DNA of 64,000 nucleotides from Gordonia malaquae NBRC 108250 (lineage in GTDB: Bacteria > Actinomycetota > Actinomycetes > Mycobacteriales > Mycobacteriaceae), in contig NZ_BAOP01000003.1 in NCBI RefSeq assembly GCF_000344135.1, forward strand, positions 230,049 to 294,048, given 5' to 3'. Shown here piece by piece: positions 37,691-47,196 of the stretch. The first letter of the stretch is position 1; each line of letters begins with the position of its first letter. The position numbers and the translations under genes are program-made. Below the pieces are notes generated by a model that searched no databases, was not told where the DNA came from, and was given only the letters and a program-made list of their open reading frames with translations.

Positions 37691-37729
37691 CAGACCGGCG
37701 ACTCTCCGTGGGATGCACTCGCCGGTCTG
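37691..37729 (+). promoter_or_regulatory. Attenuator hairpin between leucine leader peptide and leuA
   Basis: CAGACCGGCGA (37691-37701) pairs perfectly with TCGCCGGTCTG (37719-37729), leaving a 17-base loop. There is no T-run after it, so it may act by controlling translation, as an antiterminator, or as part of a pseudoknot rather than as a plain terminator. A ribosome at the leader stop would cover the left arm. Confidence 0.7.
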
Positions 37730-37756
37730 AGGGTCTCGAGGAAGAAAGCTCACACA

Positions 37757-39346
37757 ATGAATCGCCAGCAACCGTCCCCCATGCCGTCCCACCGTTATCG
37801 CGACGTCTTCGCCCGCGTCGACGTTCCTCTCGTCGACCGGATCTGGCCGTCGAATCGCATCACCGAGGCGCCCCTGTGGGTTCCGGTCGATCTCCGCGAC
37901 GGCAATCAAGCACTGCCCGAACCGATGGATCCGGCGCGCAAGCGGGAGTTCTTCGAGTTGATGGTCTCCATCGGCTACAAGGAGATCGAGGTCGGATACC
38001 CGTCTGCGTCGGCCACCGACTTCGACTTCGTCCGGCTGCTCGCCGACCGGCGACTGATTCCCGACGACGTGACGATCGTCGTCTTCACACCTGCACGCCG
38101 CGATCTGATCGAGCGGACGATGCAGTCCGTCGCCGGCATCACGACAGACGTCGTGATCCACATGTACACCGCCACCGCACCGGTGTGGCGCGATGTGGTC
38201 CTGCAGCGCGACGTGGACGACCTGAAGCGGCTGATCACGAGCGGCGGCGAGGACGTGCTGGAGTTCGCCGGCGACGCCGACAACGTCCGCTTCGAGTTCT
38301 CCCCCGAAGTGTTCAACGTGACCGAACCCGACGTGGTGCTCGACATCTGCGACACGATGACCACGCTGTGGGATGCGAGTCCCGACCGGCCCGTGATTCT
38401 GAATCTCCCGGCGACCGTCGAGATCGCCACGCCGAACGTGTACGCCGACCAGATCGAATACATGCACCACAACCTGGGCCGTCGCGAGTCGGTGATCCTG
38501 TCTGTGCATCCGCACAACGACCGTGGCACCGGCGTCGCATGCGCCGAACTCGCGGTGCTGGCGGGCGCCCAACGGGTGGAGGGCTGCATCTTCGGCAACG
38601 GCGAACGGACCGGCAACGTCGACATAGCCACCCTGGCCCTCAACCTGCACGCACAAGGCGTGGACCCGATGATCGACTTCTCCGACATCGACCGCATCCG
38701 GCGCGTGGTCGAGCGCGCGAACGGCATCGAGATCCATCCGCGCCACCCGTACGTCGGCGACCTGGTGCACACGGCGTTCAGCGGCACCCACCAGGACGCG
38801 ATCCGAAAGGGTTTCGTGGCGCACAGTCGCGACGCCGCCCGACGAGGCGTGGCCGAATCCGACGCACCGTGGGCAGTGCCGTATCTGCCCATCGACCCCG
38901 CGGACATCGGCCGCTCATACGACGCGGTGATCCGCGTGAACTCGCAGTCCGGCAAGGGCGGGATCGGATATCTCATCGAGTCGGCCGCAGGTCTGACCCT
39001 GCCTCGTCGCCTCGAGATCGATTTCGCCGCCGCCGTGCAGCGGCATACCGACGGGTCGGGCGCGGAGGTGACCGCCTCCGAGCTGTGGACGCTGTTTCTC
39101 GCGACCTACGCGCGGGCCACCGACGCCGACGGCAGATCCGTCAGCGTCGTCGAACGGCACATCAGGACCGCGACCGTCGACGGCCAAACCCTCAACGTCG
39201 TACTCGTCGAGTGGACGGCGGGTGCCGGCGCTCGATGGGCGATGGGCGTCGGCGACACCGTGGAATCGGCAGCGACGTCAGCGACCGCCGCAGCCGAGGT
39301 GATGGCGCGCGAGCATCAGCCGTCGGACGCCAGCCTGCGGTCGTAG
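37757..39346 (+). CDS. leuA: 2-Isopropylmalate synthase (LeuA paralog)
   Basis: The 529-residue enzyme condenses 2-ketoisovalerate with acetyl-CoA, the first committed step of leucine synthesis. The DRE-TIM barrel has DLRDGNQAL (R47/D48), the HxH metal site H251-H253 in [11 protein letters not shown] and GNGERTGN (280-287). It resembles the actinobacterial LeuA type (about 580-640 residues) but its C-terminal allosteric domain is shorter (about 90 residues, [17 protein letters not shown] onward), so leucine feedback may differ. GAGGAAG lies 12 bases upstream of the ATG, a little far. An alternative is homocitrate or citramalate synthase, but the substrate-binding motif fits LeuA. Control by GntR plus leader peptide is inferred. 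Confidence 0.87.
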   Translation: MNRQQPSPMPSHRYRDVFARVDVPLVDRIWPSNRITEAPLWVPVDLRDGNQALPEPMDPARKREFFELMVSIGYKEIEVGYPSASATDFDFVRLLADRRLIPDDVTIVVFTPARRDLIERTMQSVAGITTDVVIHMYTATAPVWRDVVLQRDVDDLKRLITSGGEDVLEFAGDADNVRFEFSPEVFNVTEPDVVLDICDTMTTLWDASPDRPVILNLPATVEIATPNVYADQIEYMHHNLGRRESVILSVHPHNDRGTGVACAELAVLAGAQRVEGCIFGNGERTGNVDIATLALNLHAQGVDPMIDFSDIDRIRRVVERANGIEIHPRHPYVGDLVHTAFSGTHQDAIRKGFVAHSRDAARRGVAESDAPWAVPYLPIDPADIGRSYDAVIRVNSQSGKGGIGYLIESAAGLTLPRRLEIDFAAAVQRHTDGSGAEVTASELWTLFLATYARATDADGRSVSVVERHIRTATVDGQTLNVVLVEWTAGAGARWAMGVGDTVESAATSATAAAEVMAREHQPSDASLRS

Positions 39347-39795
39347 GCGTCGTTGAACGCCTTCAGCTGAGCGAGCAGACCCTCCGGTGTGCCCGGTGCG
39401 AGGTCGGAGAACACTCGGTCGAGTCGCTGCGCGCGGAGGAGACCGTCGTGCTCGAACGCCCGGCGCCCTTCCTCTGTGGGCCGATGCAATCGACTGACCT
39501 GACCTTCGACCTCGTACCGTTCGACGTAGCCGCGTTTGATCGCGGCGTTCACCTGGCGGTTCACCGTCGACTGTTCGAGCTCGAGCGCATCAGTCAGTTC
39601 GCGGAGCGTACGCCCAGGCCCCTCGTTCAGCTGCCAGAGAATGCTGAACGCGGAGCCGTCCAGAATCGCGCCGTTGTGCTCGTCGGACCTCCGCTTGCGC
39701 ATGCGCAGGAGTTCCTCCACAAGGCCGCGGTACACCGGCAACGACCAGATCGAGTCGTCATCCTCCGACAACACGCATGCCCCCTCGTCGGCCAT
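39316..39795 (-). CDS. MarR family transcriptional regulator
   Basis: The 159-residue protein has the MarR winged HTH ([31 protein letters not shown], then a wing with [13 protein letters not shown]). I chose the ATG at 39795 because GAGGTGG is next to it; the GTG at 39837 has a poor site. It is divergent from an MFS exporter, and repeated ATGCAT boxes lie between them, so it probably represses the pump. The 3' end overlaps leuA by 31 bases. Confidence 0.87.
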   Translation of the reverse strand: MADEGACVLSEDDDSIWSLPVYRGLVEELLRMRKRRSDEHNGAILDGSAFSILWQLNEGPGRTLRELTDALELEQSTVNRQVNAAIKRGYVERYEVEGQVSRLHRPTEEGRRAFEHDGLLRAQRLDRVFSDLAPGTPEGLLAQLKAFNDAYDRRLASDG

Positions 39796-39853
39796 CTCCA
39801 CCTCGTTCTCCACGAATGTCGCAGCCGAGTATGCCACATGCCCGATTTTGAAC

Positions 39854-39880
39854 GTGCATCATGCATATGTACCATGCATA
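39854..39880. promoter_or_regulatory. Candidate MarR operator between marR and MFS genes
   Basis: Two self-complementary ATGCAT boxes (39861-39866 and 39874-39879) with a 7-base spacer and a third partial GTGCAT (39854-39859) stand in the divergent promoter region. This AT-rich dyad is a typical MarR-type site; binding is not shown. Confidence 0.5.
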
Positions 39881-39922
39881 GTCTAATCGATGTATCCCTC
39901 AGATCCACGGAGAAGGACACCC

Positions 39923-41377
39923 ATGTCACTCGACACCGCACCTGACGAGTCGCCGGAGCAGACCCGCTCGGCACTCGTCGTCGTCGCAGTGCTCTGCTTC
40001 GGCGGGCTCGTGGCGTCACTCATGCAGACGCTGATCATCCCGATCCAGCCCGAACTTCCGACTTTGCTGAGCACAAGCATCGGCAACGCCTCATGGATCA
40101 TCACGGCGACGCTGCTGGCGGCAGCCGTCGCGATGCCGATCGCTGGCCGCCTCGGCGACATGTTCGGCAAGCAGCGAGTGCTCCTCGCGAGTGCGATCCT
40201 CCTGATCGTCGGCTCACTGATCTGCGCGTTGTCGACCTCGTTGGTCCCGATGATCGCCGGACGCGCCGTGCAGGGCCTCGCCATGGGCTTCGTCCCCGTC
40301 GGCATCAGCCTGATGCGTGAGGTCACTCCCCCGCGACTCACCGCTGTGGCGGTGTCGGCGATGAGCGCGACGCTCGGCGTCGGCGGAGCGATCGGACTCC
40401 CGCTGTCGGCGTGGATCGCGCAGGACCTCGACTGGCACGCCCTGTTCTGGGTCGCCGCGGGCCTCGCCGTGGTCGTTGCGCTCCTCGTCCAGTTCGTCGT
40501 CCCGCACATCGACGACGCCATCGGCGGCCGCTTCGACGGCATCGGGGCGATCGGCCTGACGATCGGTCTCTCGAGCGCGCTCGTCGCCGTCTCGAAGGGC
40601 AACGACTGGGGATGGGGCTCGGGCAAGACCCTCGCATTCCTGCTCGGCGGCATCGCTGTCCTGCTCGTCTGGGGCGCTTTTGAACTGCGTCAGTCCAATC
40701 CGCTCGTCGACCTGCGGACCACCGCCCGACCGGCCGTGCTCCTGACGAACCTGGCCGCGATCGCAGTCGGCTTCGGCATGATGGCCCAAGCAGTTGTGAT
40801 GCCGATGCTGATGGAACTCCCCGAAGCCGCGGGCGGCATGGGGCAGTCGATCCTGCATGCCGGCCTGTGGATGGCTCCCGGCGGCCTGATGATGCTGGTG
40901 TTCGCGCCGGTGTCGGCGTCGATGATGAACAAGTTCGGCGCCAAGGTGACGCTTGCGGTCGGCGCGACCGTCCTCGGCGTCGGCTACCTCTGCGCATACT
41001 TCCTGATGGACGCGCCGTGGCAGCTGGCGGTCGCCTCCGTGATCGGCTCGGCGGGTGTCGGCATCGGCTACGCCGCCATGCCGACCCTGATCATGGGCGC
41101 CGTCCCGATGTCCGAGATGGGCGCGGCCGTCGGCCTCAACGGGCTCATGCGCTCCATCGGCACCACCCTGTCGTCCGCCGTGATGGCCGTGGTCCTGACG
41201 AGTTCGACGTTCACGCTGGGCGTCAAGGAGGTCCCGACGAACGACGCGTTCAAGTGGTGCTTCCTGATCGGTGCGATCGCAGCGTTCGTCGGCGTCGCCA
41301 TCACCCTAGCCATCCCAGCCGTCAAGAAGCTCCACAAGGAAGACGACGTCGCTGTGAAGGACGAAGCGCTCGTCTGA
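39923..41377 (+). CDS. MFS drug transporter, DHA2 (14-helix) family
   Basis: The 484-residue protein has about 14 membrane helices, motif A GRLGDMFGKQRVLL between helices 2 and 3, and motif C-like GVGGAIGLPLSAWIA, characteristic of DHA2 proton-driven exporters. GGAGAAGGA precedes the ATG. It is paired with a divergent MarR regulator, the usual arrangement for an inducible efflux pump; the drug is unknown. A 366-bp fold-back repeat follows its stop. Confidence 0.9.
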   Translation: MSLDTAPDESPEQTRSALVVVAVLCFGGLVASLMQTLIIPIQPELPTLLSTSIGNASWIITATLLAAAVAMPIAGRLGDMFGKQRVLLASAILLIVGSLICALSTSLVPMIAGRAVQGLAMGFVPVGISLMREVTPPRLTAVAVSAMSATLGVGGAIGLPLSAWIAQDLDWHALFWVAAGLAVVVALLVQFVVPHIDDAIGGRFDGIGAIGLTIGLSSALVAVSKGNDWGWGSGKTLAFLLGGIAVLLVWGAFELRQSNPLVDLRTTARPAVLLTNLAAIAVGFGMMAQAVVMPMLMELPEAAGGMGQSILHAGLWMAPGGLMMLVFAPVSASMMNKFGAKVTLAVGATVLGVGYLCAYFLMDAPWQLAVASVIGSAGVGIGYAAMPTLIMGAVPMSEMGAAVGLNGLMRSIGTTLSSAVMAVVLTSSTFTLGVKEVPTNDAFKWCFLIGAIAAFVGVAITLAIPAVKKLHKEDDVAVKDEALV

Positions 41378-41382
41378 CGCCG

Positions 41383-41748
41383 TCGCGGCATTCACTGACG
41401 AACGCTGCACTTCTCGACACAGATCGACGCTTCATTGACAAACGCGGCCTTCCTGAAGGCCGCGTTTGTCGCTGAAGGTCGCGGCGGTGTGGGCCGGCTT
41501 TCTGTGTGACATGTCAGCTCCTTTCGTGGAGCGCTTCCTCAAAGGACGCTAGGACGACGGCAGGTGCCAGAGCAGGCGCACATTCGCACGTTCCCTCTTG
41601 TCAAAGCGCCTTTGAGCCGATCACGAAGCGCGCGCGTTCAGGCCACCGCGACCCTCGCTGACAAACGCGGCCTTCAGGAAGGCCGCGTTTGTCGTTGAAG
41701 CGTCGGTTTGCGTCGAGGAGCGCAGCGTTTGTCGTCGAACGCCGCGTT
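41383..41748. repeat. Large fold-back (inverted-repeat) intergenic element
   Basis: Almost the whole 386-base gap between converging genes is an imperfect palindrome. Each outer arm (about 95 bases) contains the perfect hairpin GACAAACGCGGCCTTC / GAAGGCCGCGTTTGTC with a 2-base loop (41437-41470 with CT; 41660-41693 with AG), so the two copies are in opposite orientation; their flanks also match, for example CGACGCTTCA and GAACGCTGC(A/G)CT(T/C)CTCGAC. The inner part continues with TTCGTG and CTCAAAGG boxes. It encodes no protein. It resembles a MITE/fold-back element or a REP doublet. Confidence 0.8.
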
Positions 41749-41763
41749 AGGCAGTTGAAGCGG

Positions 41764-42744
<981 letters not shown>

Positions 42745-42746
42745 TC

Positions 42747-43469
42747 CTATGCCATCCCTTCGAATGCTCGGCCGAGTTCGACGTCGACGTCGATGAGTCG
42801 CGCCTTCTGAACCTCGGGCTTGTCGACTTCGTCGGCGACGAAGCGCGCGATCACACGCCGGATCTCGTCGTCGACCTGCGCCAGATAGCGGATGATCGAT
42901 CCGCGGATGTTGTGCGACGCGACATCGACGAACACATCTCGCGGGTGTGGCGTCTCCACCTCGATGCGCAGTTGCAGTGGTTCGGCGCACCGGACGGCAA
43001 GCGGCAACGTGACCAGACCGTCGACGTCGTACCGGATGCGGTCGACCTTCAGATCGATGACCAGTCCGATGGAGAGCGGGAGCTTCACGGTGAAGGTGAT
43101 CGTGTCGGCCACCTGTCGCGTGATCTCCGGCTCGTCGATCTTCACGTTGGCTTGGACTTTCACCACACCGCCGGGGCCCGCGGCGATCGGGCCCACCTGG
43201 AACTCTTCTCCGGCGATCGCGGTGAACGCGGCTCCGATGCGCGCTTCTGTCACCGCCACCTCGAAGAAGCGTCGCCCGAACTGCTCGTACGTCAGGTATG
43301 CACGGCCGTCATCCGTGGTCTCGACAGGAGTGCTCACCTGGACGACCTCACTGACATTCCCCCCTGACCGGTCACCGGCAGAAGCGGCGTCGACGTTGTC
43401 GACGAGGCTCTGATCCGGCGTCACTTCTTCGGAAACCACGTTCTCGGACACGGTTACATCGTGCCGCAT
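42747..43469 (-). CDS. Conserved unknown protein
   Basis: The 240-residue soluble protein has no signal peptide or clear membrane helix. The first 45 residues are low-complexity and acidic; the rest looks beta-rich with repeated strands (VKVQANVKIDEPEIT, FTVKLPLSIGLVIDLKVDRIRYDV, LRIEVETPHP) ending in a charged helix (DDEIRRVIARFVADEVDKPEVQ). This looks like a lipid- or protein-binding domain, but I do not recognise the family. It is coupled to the GST-like gene 2 bases downstream. Confidence 0.8.
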   Translation of the reverse strand: MRHDVTVSENVVSEEVTPDQSLVDNVDAASAGDRSGGNVSEVVQVSTPVETTDDGRAYLTYEQFGRRFFEVAVTEARIGAAFTAIAGEEFQVGPIAAGPGGVVKVQANVKIDEPEITRQVADTITFTVKLPLSIGLVIDLKVDRIRYDVDGLVTLPLAVRCAEPLQLRIEVETPHPRDVFVDVASHNIRGSIIRYLAQVDDEIRRVIARFVADEVDKPEVQKARLIDVDVELGRAFEGMA

Positions 43470-43525
43470 CAGCGAGTGAATCGCCTACCTCGCGTTGTCG
43501 CTCGAATGGGCCACTCGCAGCCCCG

Positions 43526-44020
43526 TCAGCGTCGACTCGCGTCCGGAACGCGAGGTCCGCACCGCGCTCCCGGCATGGTGGTGAGCTCAAAATGCCACCA
43601 CTCGTTGTCGAACGTTCGGCACAGTCCGTACCGGAACCCGTACCGTTCGAGCCACGCCGCTCCCCGACGCGCCCCCACATCGATCGCGTGACCAGTCACG
43701 TGTGTTGATCGCGACGGCGGAAGCACCCACCGGCTCGCTTCTGCGGCGCTGCCGTAGCGGCGGACGCCGTCGCGCCACATCCGGGTCTGCTCGGCCCACG
43801 AACGCTTGCCGGACGTGATGTGCATCCCGACCCCGGCCCGCTGGGCGTCCGATCGTGCGACGGTGTAGGCGATCGCGAGCTGCGGCGTCAATCCGGCAGT
43901 GTCCGGCGCGAGCCGGACGCCCAGGACCTTCGCGGCCGGTGCGGCCGCTGCCGTCGCCGGCAGCGCCGCCCCCAGTCCGATGAGCACCGCCACGGCTACG
44001 AGGATCCGAGATGTCATCAT
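43526..44020 (-). CDS. VanY-type D-alanyl-D-alanine carboxypeptidase (M15)
   Basis: The 164-residue secreted protein has an N-terminal signal peptide (ILVAVAVLIGLGAALPATAAAAPA) and a peptidase M15B/M15_4 domain. Zinc ligands are H107 and D114 in STHVTGHAID, and H143 in EWWHF. It would trim peptidoglycan stem peptides or related substrates outside the membrane. The start is at one of two adjacent ATG codons. Confidence 0.87.
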   Translation of the reverse strand: MMTSRILVAVAVLIGLGAALPATAAAAPAAKVLGVRLAPDTAGLTPQLAIAYTVARSDAQRAGVGMHITSGKRSWAEQTRMWRDGVRRYGSAAEASRWVLPPSRSTHVTGHAIDVGARRGAAWLERYGFRYGLCRTFDNEWWHFELTTMPGARCGPRVPDASRR

Positions 44021-44064
44021 CAATCGAGGGTACCCACGGCTCGGCCGACCGGAGAAGACCCCGG

Positions 44065-44958
44065 TCAGGTGTGCGACGTCGCGTCGTCGCCGGTCCATTC
44101 GGCGTAGAACGGCGGCATCTGCGACGCGCGTGACGTGAAGGCGGGCGAGCGCTTCTCCACGAACGCGCGAACGCCCTCGCCGCCGTCCGCGATGCTCGTG
44201 TAGAACATCGCGAGGGAATCCACGCGGTGCGCGTCCACCGGGTCCGGTGCCGCGGAATTGCGGAGCATCATCTGGCGAATGAACGCGACCGACACCGGCG
44301 AACGCCCCTTGGTCCACGCATCGGCGAGGGCTCGCGCTTGGGGAAGCAGGTCATCGGGTTCGTGCACACTCTGCACCAGTCCGACGTCCTTAGCCGCCGT
44401 CGCATCGAGGATGTCCGCGCGATACACGAGGTCGAGCGCCGCGGGCATCCCCACGATGCGCGGCAGAAACCATGTCGAACACGCTTCCGGCACGATGCCG
44501 AGCCTGCCGAACACGAACCCGATGCGGCCCTTCGTCGACACCAGTCGCGCGTCCATGGGGAGCGTCATCGTCGCACCGATCCCCACGGCGGCGCCGTTGA
44601 TCGCCGCGATGACGGGCTTTCGGCAGGCGTGAATCGCGAGGGTCACGCGACCGCCGGTGTCCCGGATCTGCTCAAGCGACGGATCGTCGAGGTCGACCAT
44701 GTCCTCGAGCATCGGCGTGGCCGACTCGTCGAGACCGAACACGTTTCCGTCGCTCGCCAGGTCCATGCCCGCGCAGAACGCCCGACCGTCGCCGGTCACG
44801 ATCACCGCACGCACCGAGTCGTCGGTGTTCACCGACGTGAACGTGTACTCGAGTTCGTTCGCCATCTCGACGGTGAACGCGTTCAGGTTGTCCGGGCGGC
44901 TCAGATGAACAGTGAGGACGCCGTCCTCGAGGTCGTGCCTGATCGTCGTGAATTCCAT
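44065..44958 (-). CDS. Enoyl-CoA hydratase/isomerase (crotonase) family protein
   Basis: The 297-residue protein has the crotonase fold: oxyanion-hole AFCAGMDLAS and AAINGAAVGIGATMTLPMD, with catalytic-glutamate equivalents in FGRLGIVPEACSTWFLP (E of PEA). Its C-terminus is extended (FVEKRSPAF). It is likely a fatty-acid beta-oxidation hydratase or an isomerase; the position alone does not say which. It lies just 9 bases after helR. Confidence 0.88.
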   Translation of the reverse strand: MEFTTIRHDLEDGVLTVHLSRPDNLNAFTVEMANELEYTFTSVNTDDSVRAVIVTGDGRAFCAGMDLASDGNVFGLDESATPMLEDMVDLDDPSLEQIRDTGGRVTLAIHACRKPVIAAINGAAVGIGATMTLPMDARLVSTKGRIGFVFGRLGIVPEACSTWFLPRIVGMPAALDLVYRADILDATAAKDVGLVQSVHEPDDLLPQARALADAWTKGRSPVSVAFIRQMMLRNSAAPDPVDAHRVDSLAMFYTSIADGGEGVRAFVEKRSPAFTSRASQMPPFYAEWTGDDATSHT

Positions 44959-44967
44959 GAGTGGACC

Positions 44968-47100
44968 CTATCGAAGGACGACCAGTTCGCGGGTCGAGCG
45001 CGTCATGGCGACATACCTGTCGACGGCGCCTGCGATCTCGTCGCCGAACTGCTCAGGACGCACGAGGACGACGAGGTCGAATTCGAGTCCCTTCGCGGTG
45101 ACCGGTGTCAACGTTCGGACGCGCGGGTCGACGACGGCGGTGCTTGCGCCGATGACACACACCGTGCCGTTGTCGTCGGCGAGCCACGCCGTGACGATGG
45201 TGTCCAGATCTGCCGCGGCGCCGAATCTGACCGGTTCTCCCGACGTCCGGACGGCTGACGGAACACTCGCGTCGGGCAGGGCGGCCGTGATCGCCGGTCC
45301 GGCGACCGCCATGATCTCCTCGGGAGTCCGATAGTTGACTGTCAAGGTGCGCGTCGTGATCTCACCCAACGCGGCACGAGTAAGTCCGACGCGTTGGAGG
45401 CGGTCCGCCCACGATTCGGTGAATCCGTCACGTGCCTGCGCGCGGTCCCCGACGATCGTCATGCTGCCCGAGGGACACCGGGCGATCAGCATCTGCCATT
45501 GGGCGTCGGACAGTTCCTGCGCCTCGTCGACGACGATGTGCGCAAACGGCCCGGCCAACGCATCCGGTTCGGCGCGGTACAGGTCGGCGTCGTCGACGAT
45601 CGCCCCCGCGATGTCCTCCGCGCGGAGCATGGTCACCAGACTCCCTGCGTCGTCAGCCGCGTCGATGAGGTCGTCGACGACGCTGTCCATCACCCGTCGG
45701 CGTTCAGCGCTCTCTGATCTCGCTGCAGCCGCTCGGCGAGCGGCGCCCGAGTCGCCGAGGCGGCGGGCCGCGGTGTCGAGCAACGGGACATCGGAGACCG
45801 TCCAGGCCGTCGGGTTCTCGCGTTGCAGAAGGTCGACCTCACTCGGTGTGAGTCCGGGTGAGCATCTGCGCAGGTAGGCCGGCACGCTCCACAGATCCGA
45901 CACCAGATCCTCGGGTTCGATGAGCGGCCACACACGGCTGATCGCACGATGCAGATCCGAGTTCCGGGACAGCTCGGCCCGTACAACGGTCGGATCGAGG
46001 TCATCGTCGATCGTGTCGATGAGGATGTCGAGCACGGCTGCCCAGAGGTCTCCGCGGGCCTCGTTGTGCGGGGTTCCCGGGGGAACGGCGGCGATCGCTT
46101 CGGCCCAGTCGGCGGGGCTCAGCCAGAAGTCGCCGTAGTCGGTGTCGATGTCGGTTCCGTCGCGTGGCGGCTCTTCGTAGAACGTCACGGCGGGTTCGAT
46201 CGCAGCGACCATTGCGACCGTTCCTTTGAGCGCGGCGACGCCTGGATCGGTCTCGACGGGAAATCGATCACCGCCGTCGACGGTCTCGGCGAGTGTGCAC
46301 GCGGCGACGCCTTCCTCGCCGAGGCTCGGCAACACGTCGGAGATGTACGCGAGGTACGGGCGGTGCGGTCCGACGATCAGGATCCGCCCCCGGCCGCCCT
46401 GCATGCGGGGATCGGAGTACAGCAGGTAGGCGGCGCGGTGAAGCGCGACGACAGTCTTTCCGGTGCCGGGCCCGCCGTCCACGAGGAGCACTCCGCGCGA
46501 CGATGCTCGGATCGCCGCGTCCTGGTCGGCTGCGATGGTGCCGAGAACGGATTGCATCGTGGATGACCGGCTCGCACCGAGGCTCGCGATGAACGCAGAC
46601 TGAGCGTCGAGCGCCGCGGATGCGGTGTCGTCGCCGGTGAATCTCTCGTCCCAGTAGTCGACGATCGCGCCGGACGCCCATCGATAGTGGCGCCGATTGG
46701 CGAGTCCTCGAGGATCTGCGAGGGTTGCGGCAAAGAAGGGCGCGGCGTCGGGTGTGCGCCAGTCGAGCAGGAGTGTCGTGCCGTCCGTGTCACTCAGGCC
46801 GATCCGGCCGATGTAGACGGGTTCGCCGTCGAGCGGGTCGATGCGCCCGAGCACCACGTCGGCGCCGAGCCGCGACAACGTCCTCAGCCGGGTCTCGAGC
46901 CTGCGGATCTCCAGGTCCCGTTCCACACCGGCGCCGCCGCGCAGGTCGGTGACACGGCGCGCCGCAGCCAAGTCGTCGGTTGTTCGGGCGGTCTGCTCCA
47001 CGATCCGGGCGGCGACCCTCGTCAGGTGAGCGATGTCGGCGTCGATGAGGCCGGGGGCGGCCTTGGCGGCGGTGGACAGTCGGAAAACAGTGCTGGTCAC
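44968..47100 (-). CDS. helR: RNA polymerase recycling ATPase HelR (UvrD-like helicase fold)
   Basis: The 710-residue protein is an SF1 UvrD/HelD-like ATPase. Walker A is GGPGTGKT (209-216), DEAQELSDAQWQ is Walker B and the C-terminal helicase motif is VAMTRSTRELVVL. In actinobacteria, HelR binds RNA polymerase and displaces rifamycins, giving intrinsic rifampicin resistance. The N-terminal FRLSTAAKAAPGLIDADIAHL is a family signature. The GTG start has AGAGGA upstream. A rifamycin-associated element lies 44 bases before it, as known for such genes. Confidence 0.9.
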   Translation of the reverse strand: MTSTVFRLSTAAKAAPGLIDADIAHLTRVAARIVEQTARTTDDLAAARRVTDLRGGAGVERDLEIRRLETRLRTLSRLGADVVLGRIDPLDGEPVYIGRIGLSDTDGTTLLLDWRTPDAAPFFAATLADPRGLANRRHYRWASGAIVDYWDERFTGDDTASAALDAQSAFIASLGASRSSTMQSVLGTIAADQDAAIRASSRGVLLVDGGPGTGKTVVALHRAAYLLYSDPRMQGGRGRILIVGPHRPYLAYISDVLPSLGEEGVAACTLAETVDGGDRFPVETDPGVAALKGTVAMVAAIEPAVTFYEEPPRDGTDIDTDYGDFWLSPADWAEAIAAVPPGTPHNEARGDLWAAVLDILIDTIDDDLDPTVVRAELSRNSDLHRAISRVWPLIEPEDLVSDLWSVPAYLRRCSPGLTPSEVDLLQRENPTAWTVSDVPLLDTAARRLGDSGAARRAAAARSESAERRRVMDSVVDDLIDAADDAGSLVTMLRAEDIAGAIVDDADLYRAEPDALAGPFAHIVVDEAQELSDAQWQMLIARCPSGSMTIVGDRAQARDGFTESWADRLQRVGLTRAALGEITTRTLTVNYRTPEEIMAVAGPAITAALPDASVPSAVRTSGEPVRFGAAADLDTIVTAWLADDNGTVCVIGASTAVVDPRVRTLTPVTAKGLEFDLVVLVRPEQFGDEIAGAVDRYVAMTRSTRELVVLR

Positions 47101-47143
47101 AGAGTCCTCTCGTCGGTGAGTGGACCATTGTGCACCCGCCCCT

Positions 47144-47161
47144 GGGCCTTGCGGCAAGCCC
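47144..47161. promoter_or_regulatory. Rifamycin-associated element (RAE) upstream of helR
   Basis: The minus strand reads GGGCTTGCCGCAAGGCCC, which differs at one base from the published RAE core (GGGCTTGCGGCAAGGCCC, recalled from memory). The near-perfect dyad stands 44 bases upstream of helR. RAEs mediate rifamycin induction of resistance genes in actinobacteria. Confidence 0.8.
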
Positions 47162-47196
47162 ACTTACACAGGTTATGGTGGAAGGGGAAAGACCAG

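Noticed and set aside
37691..37729. Simple intrinsic terminator after the leucine leader
   Set aside because: The hairpin is perfect but lacks a T-run, so I describe it as an attenuator element of undetermined mechanism.
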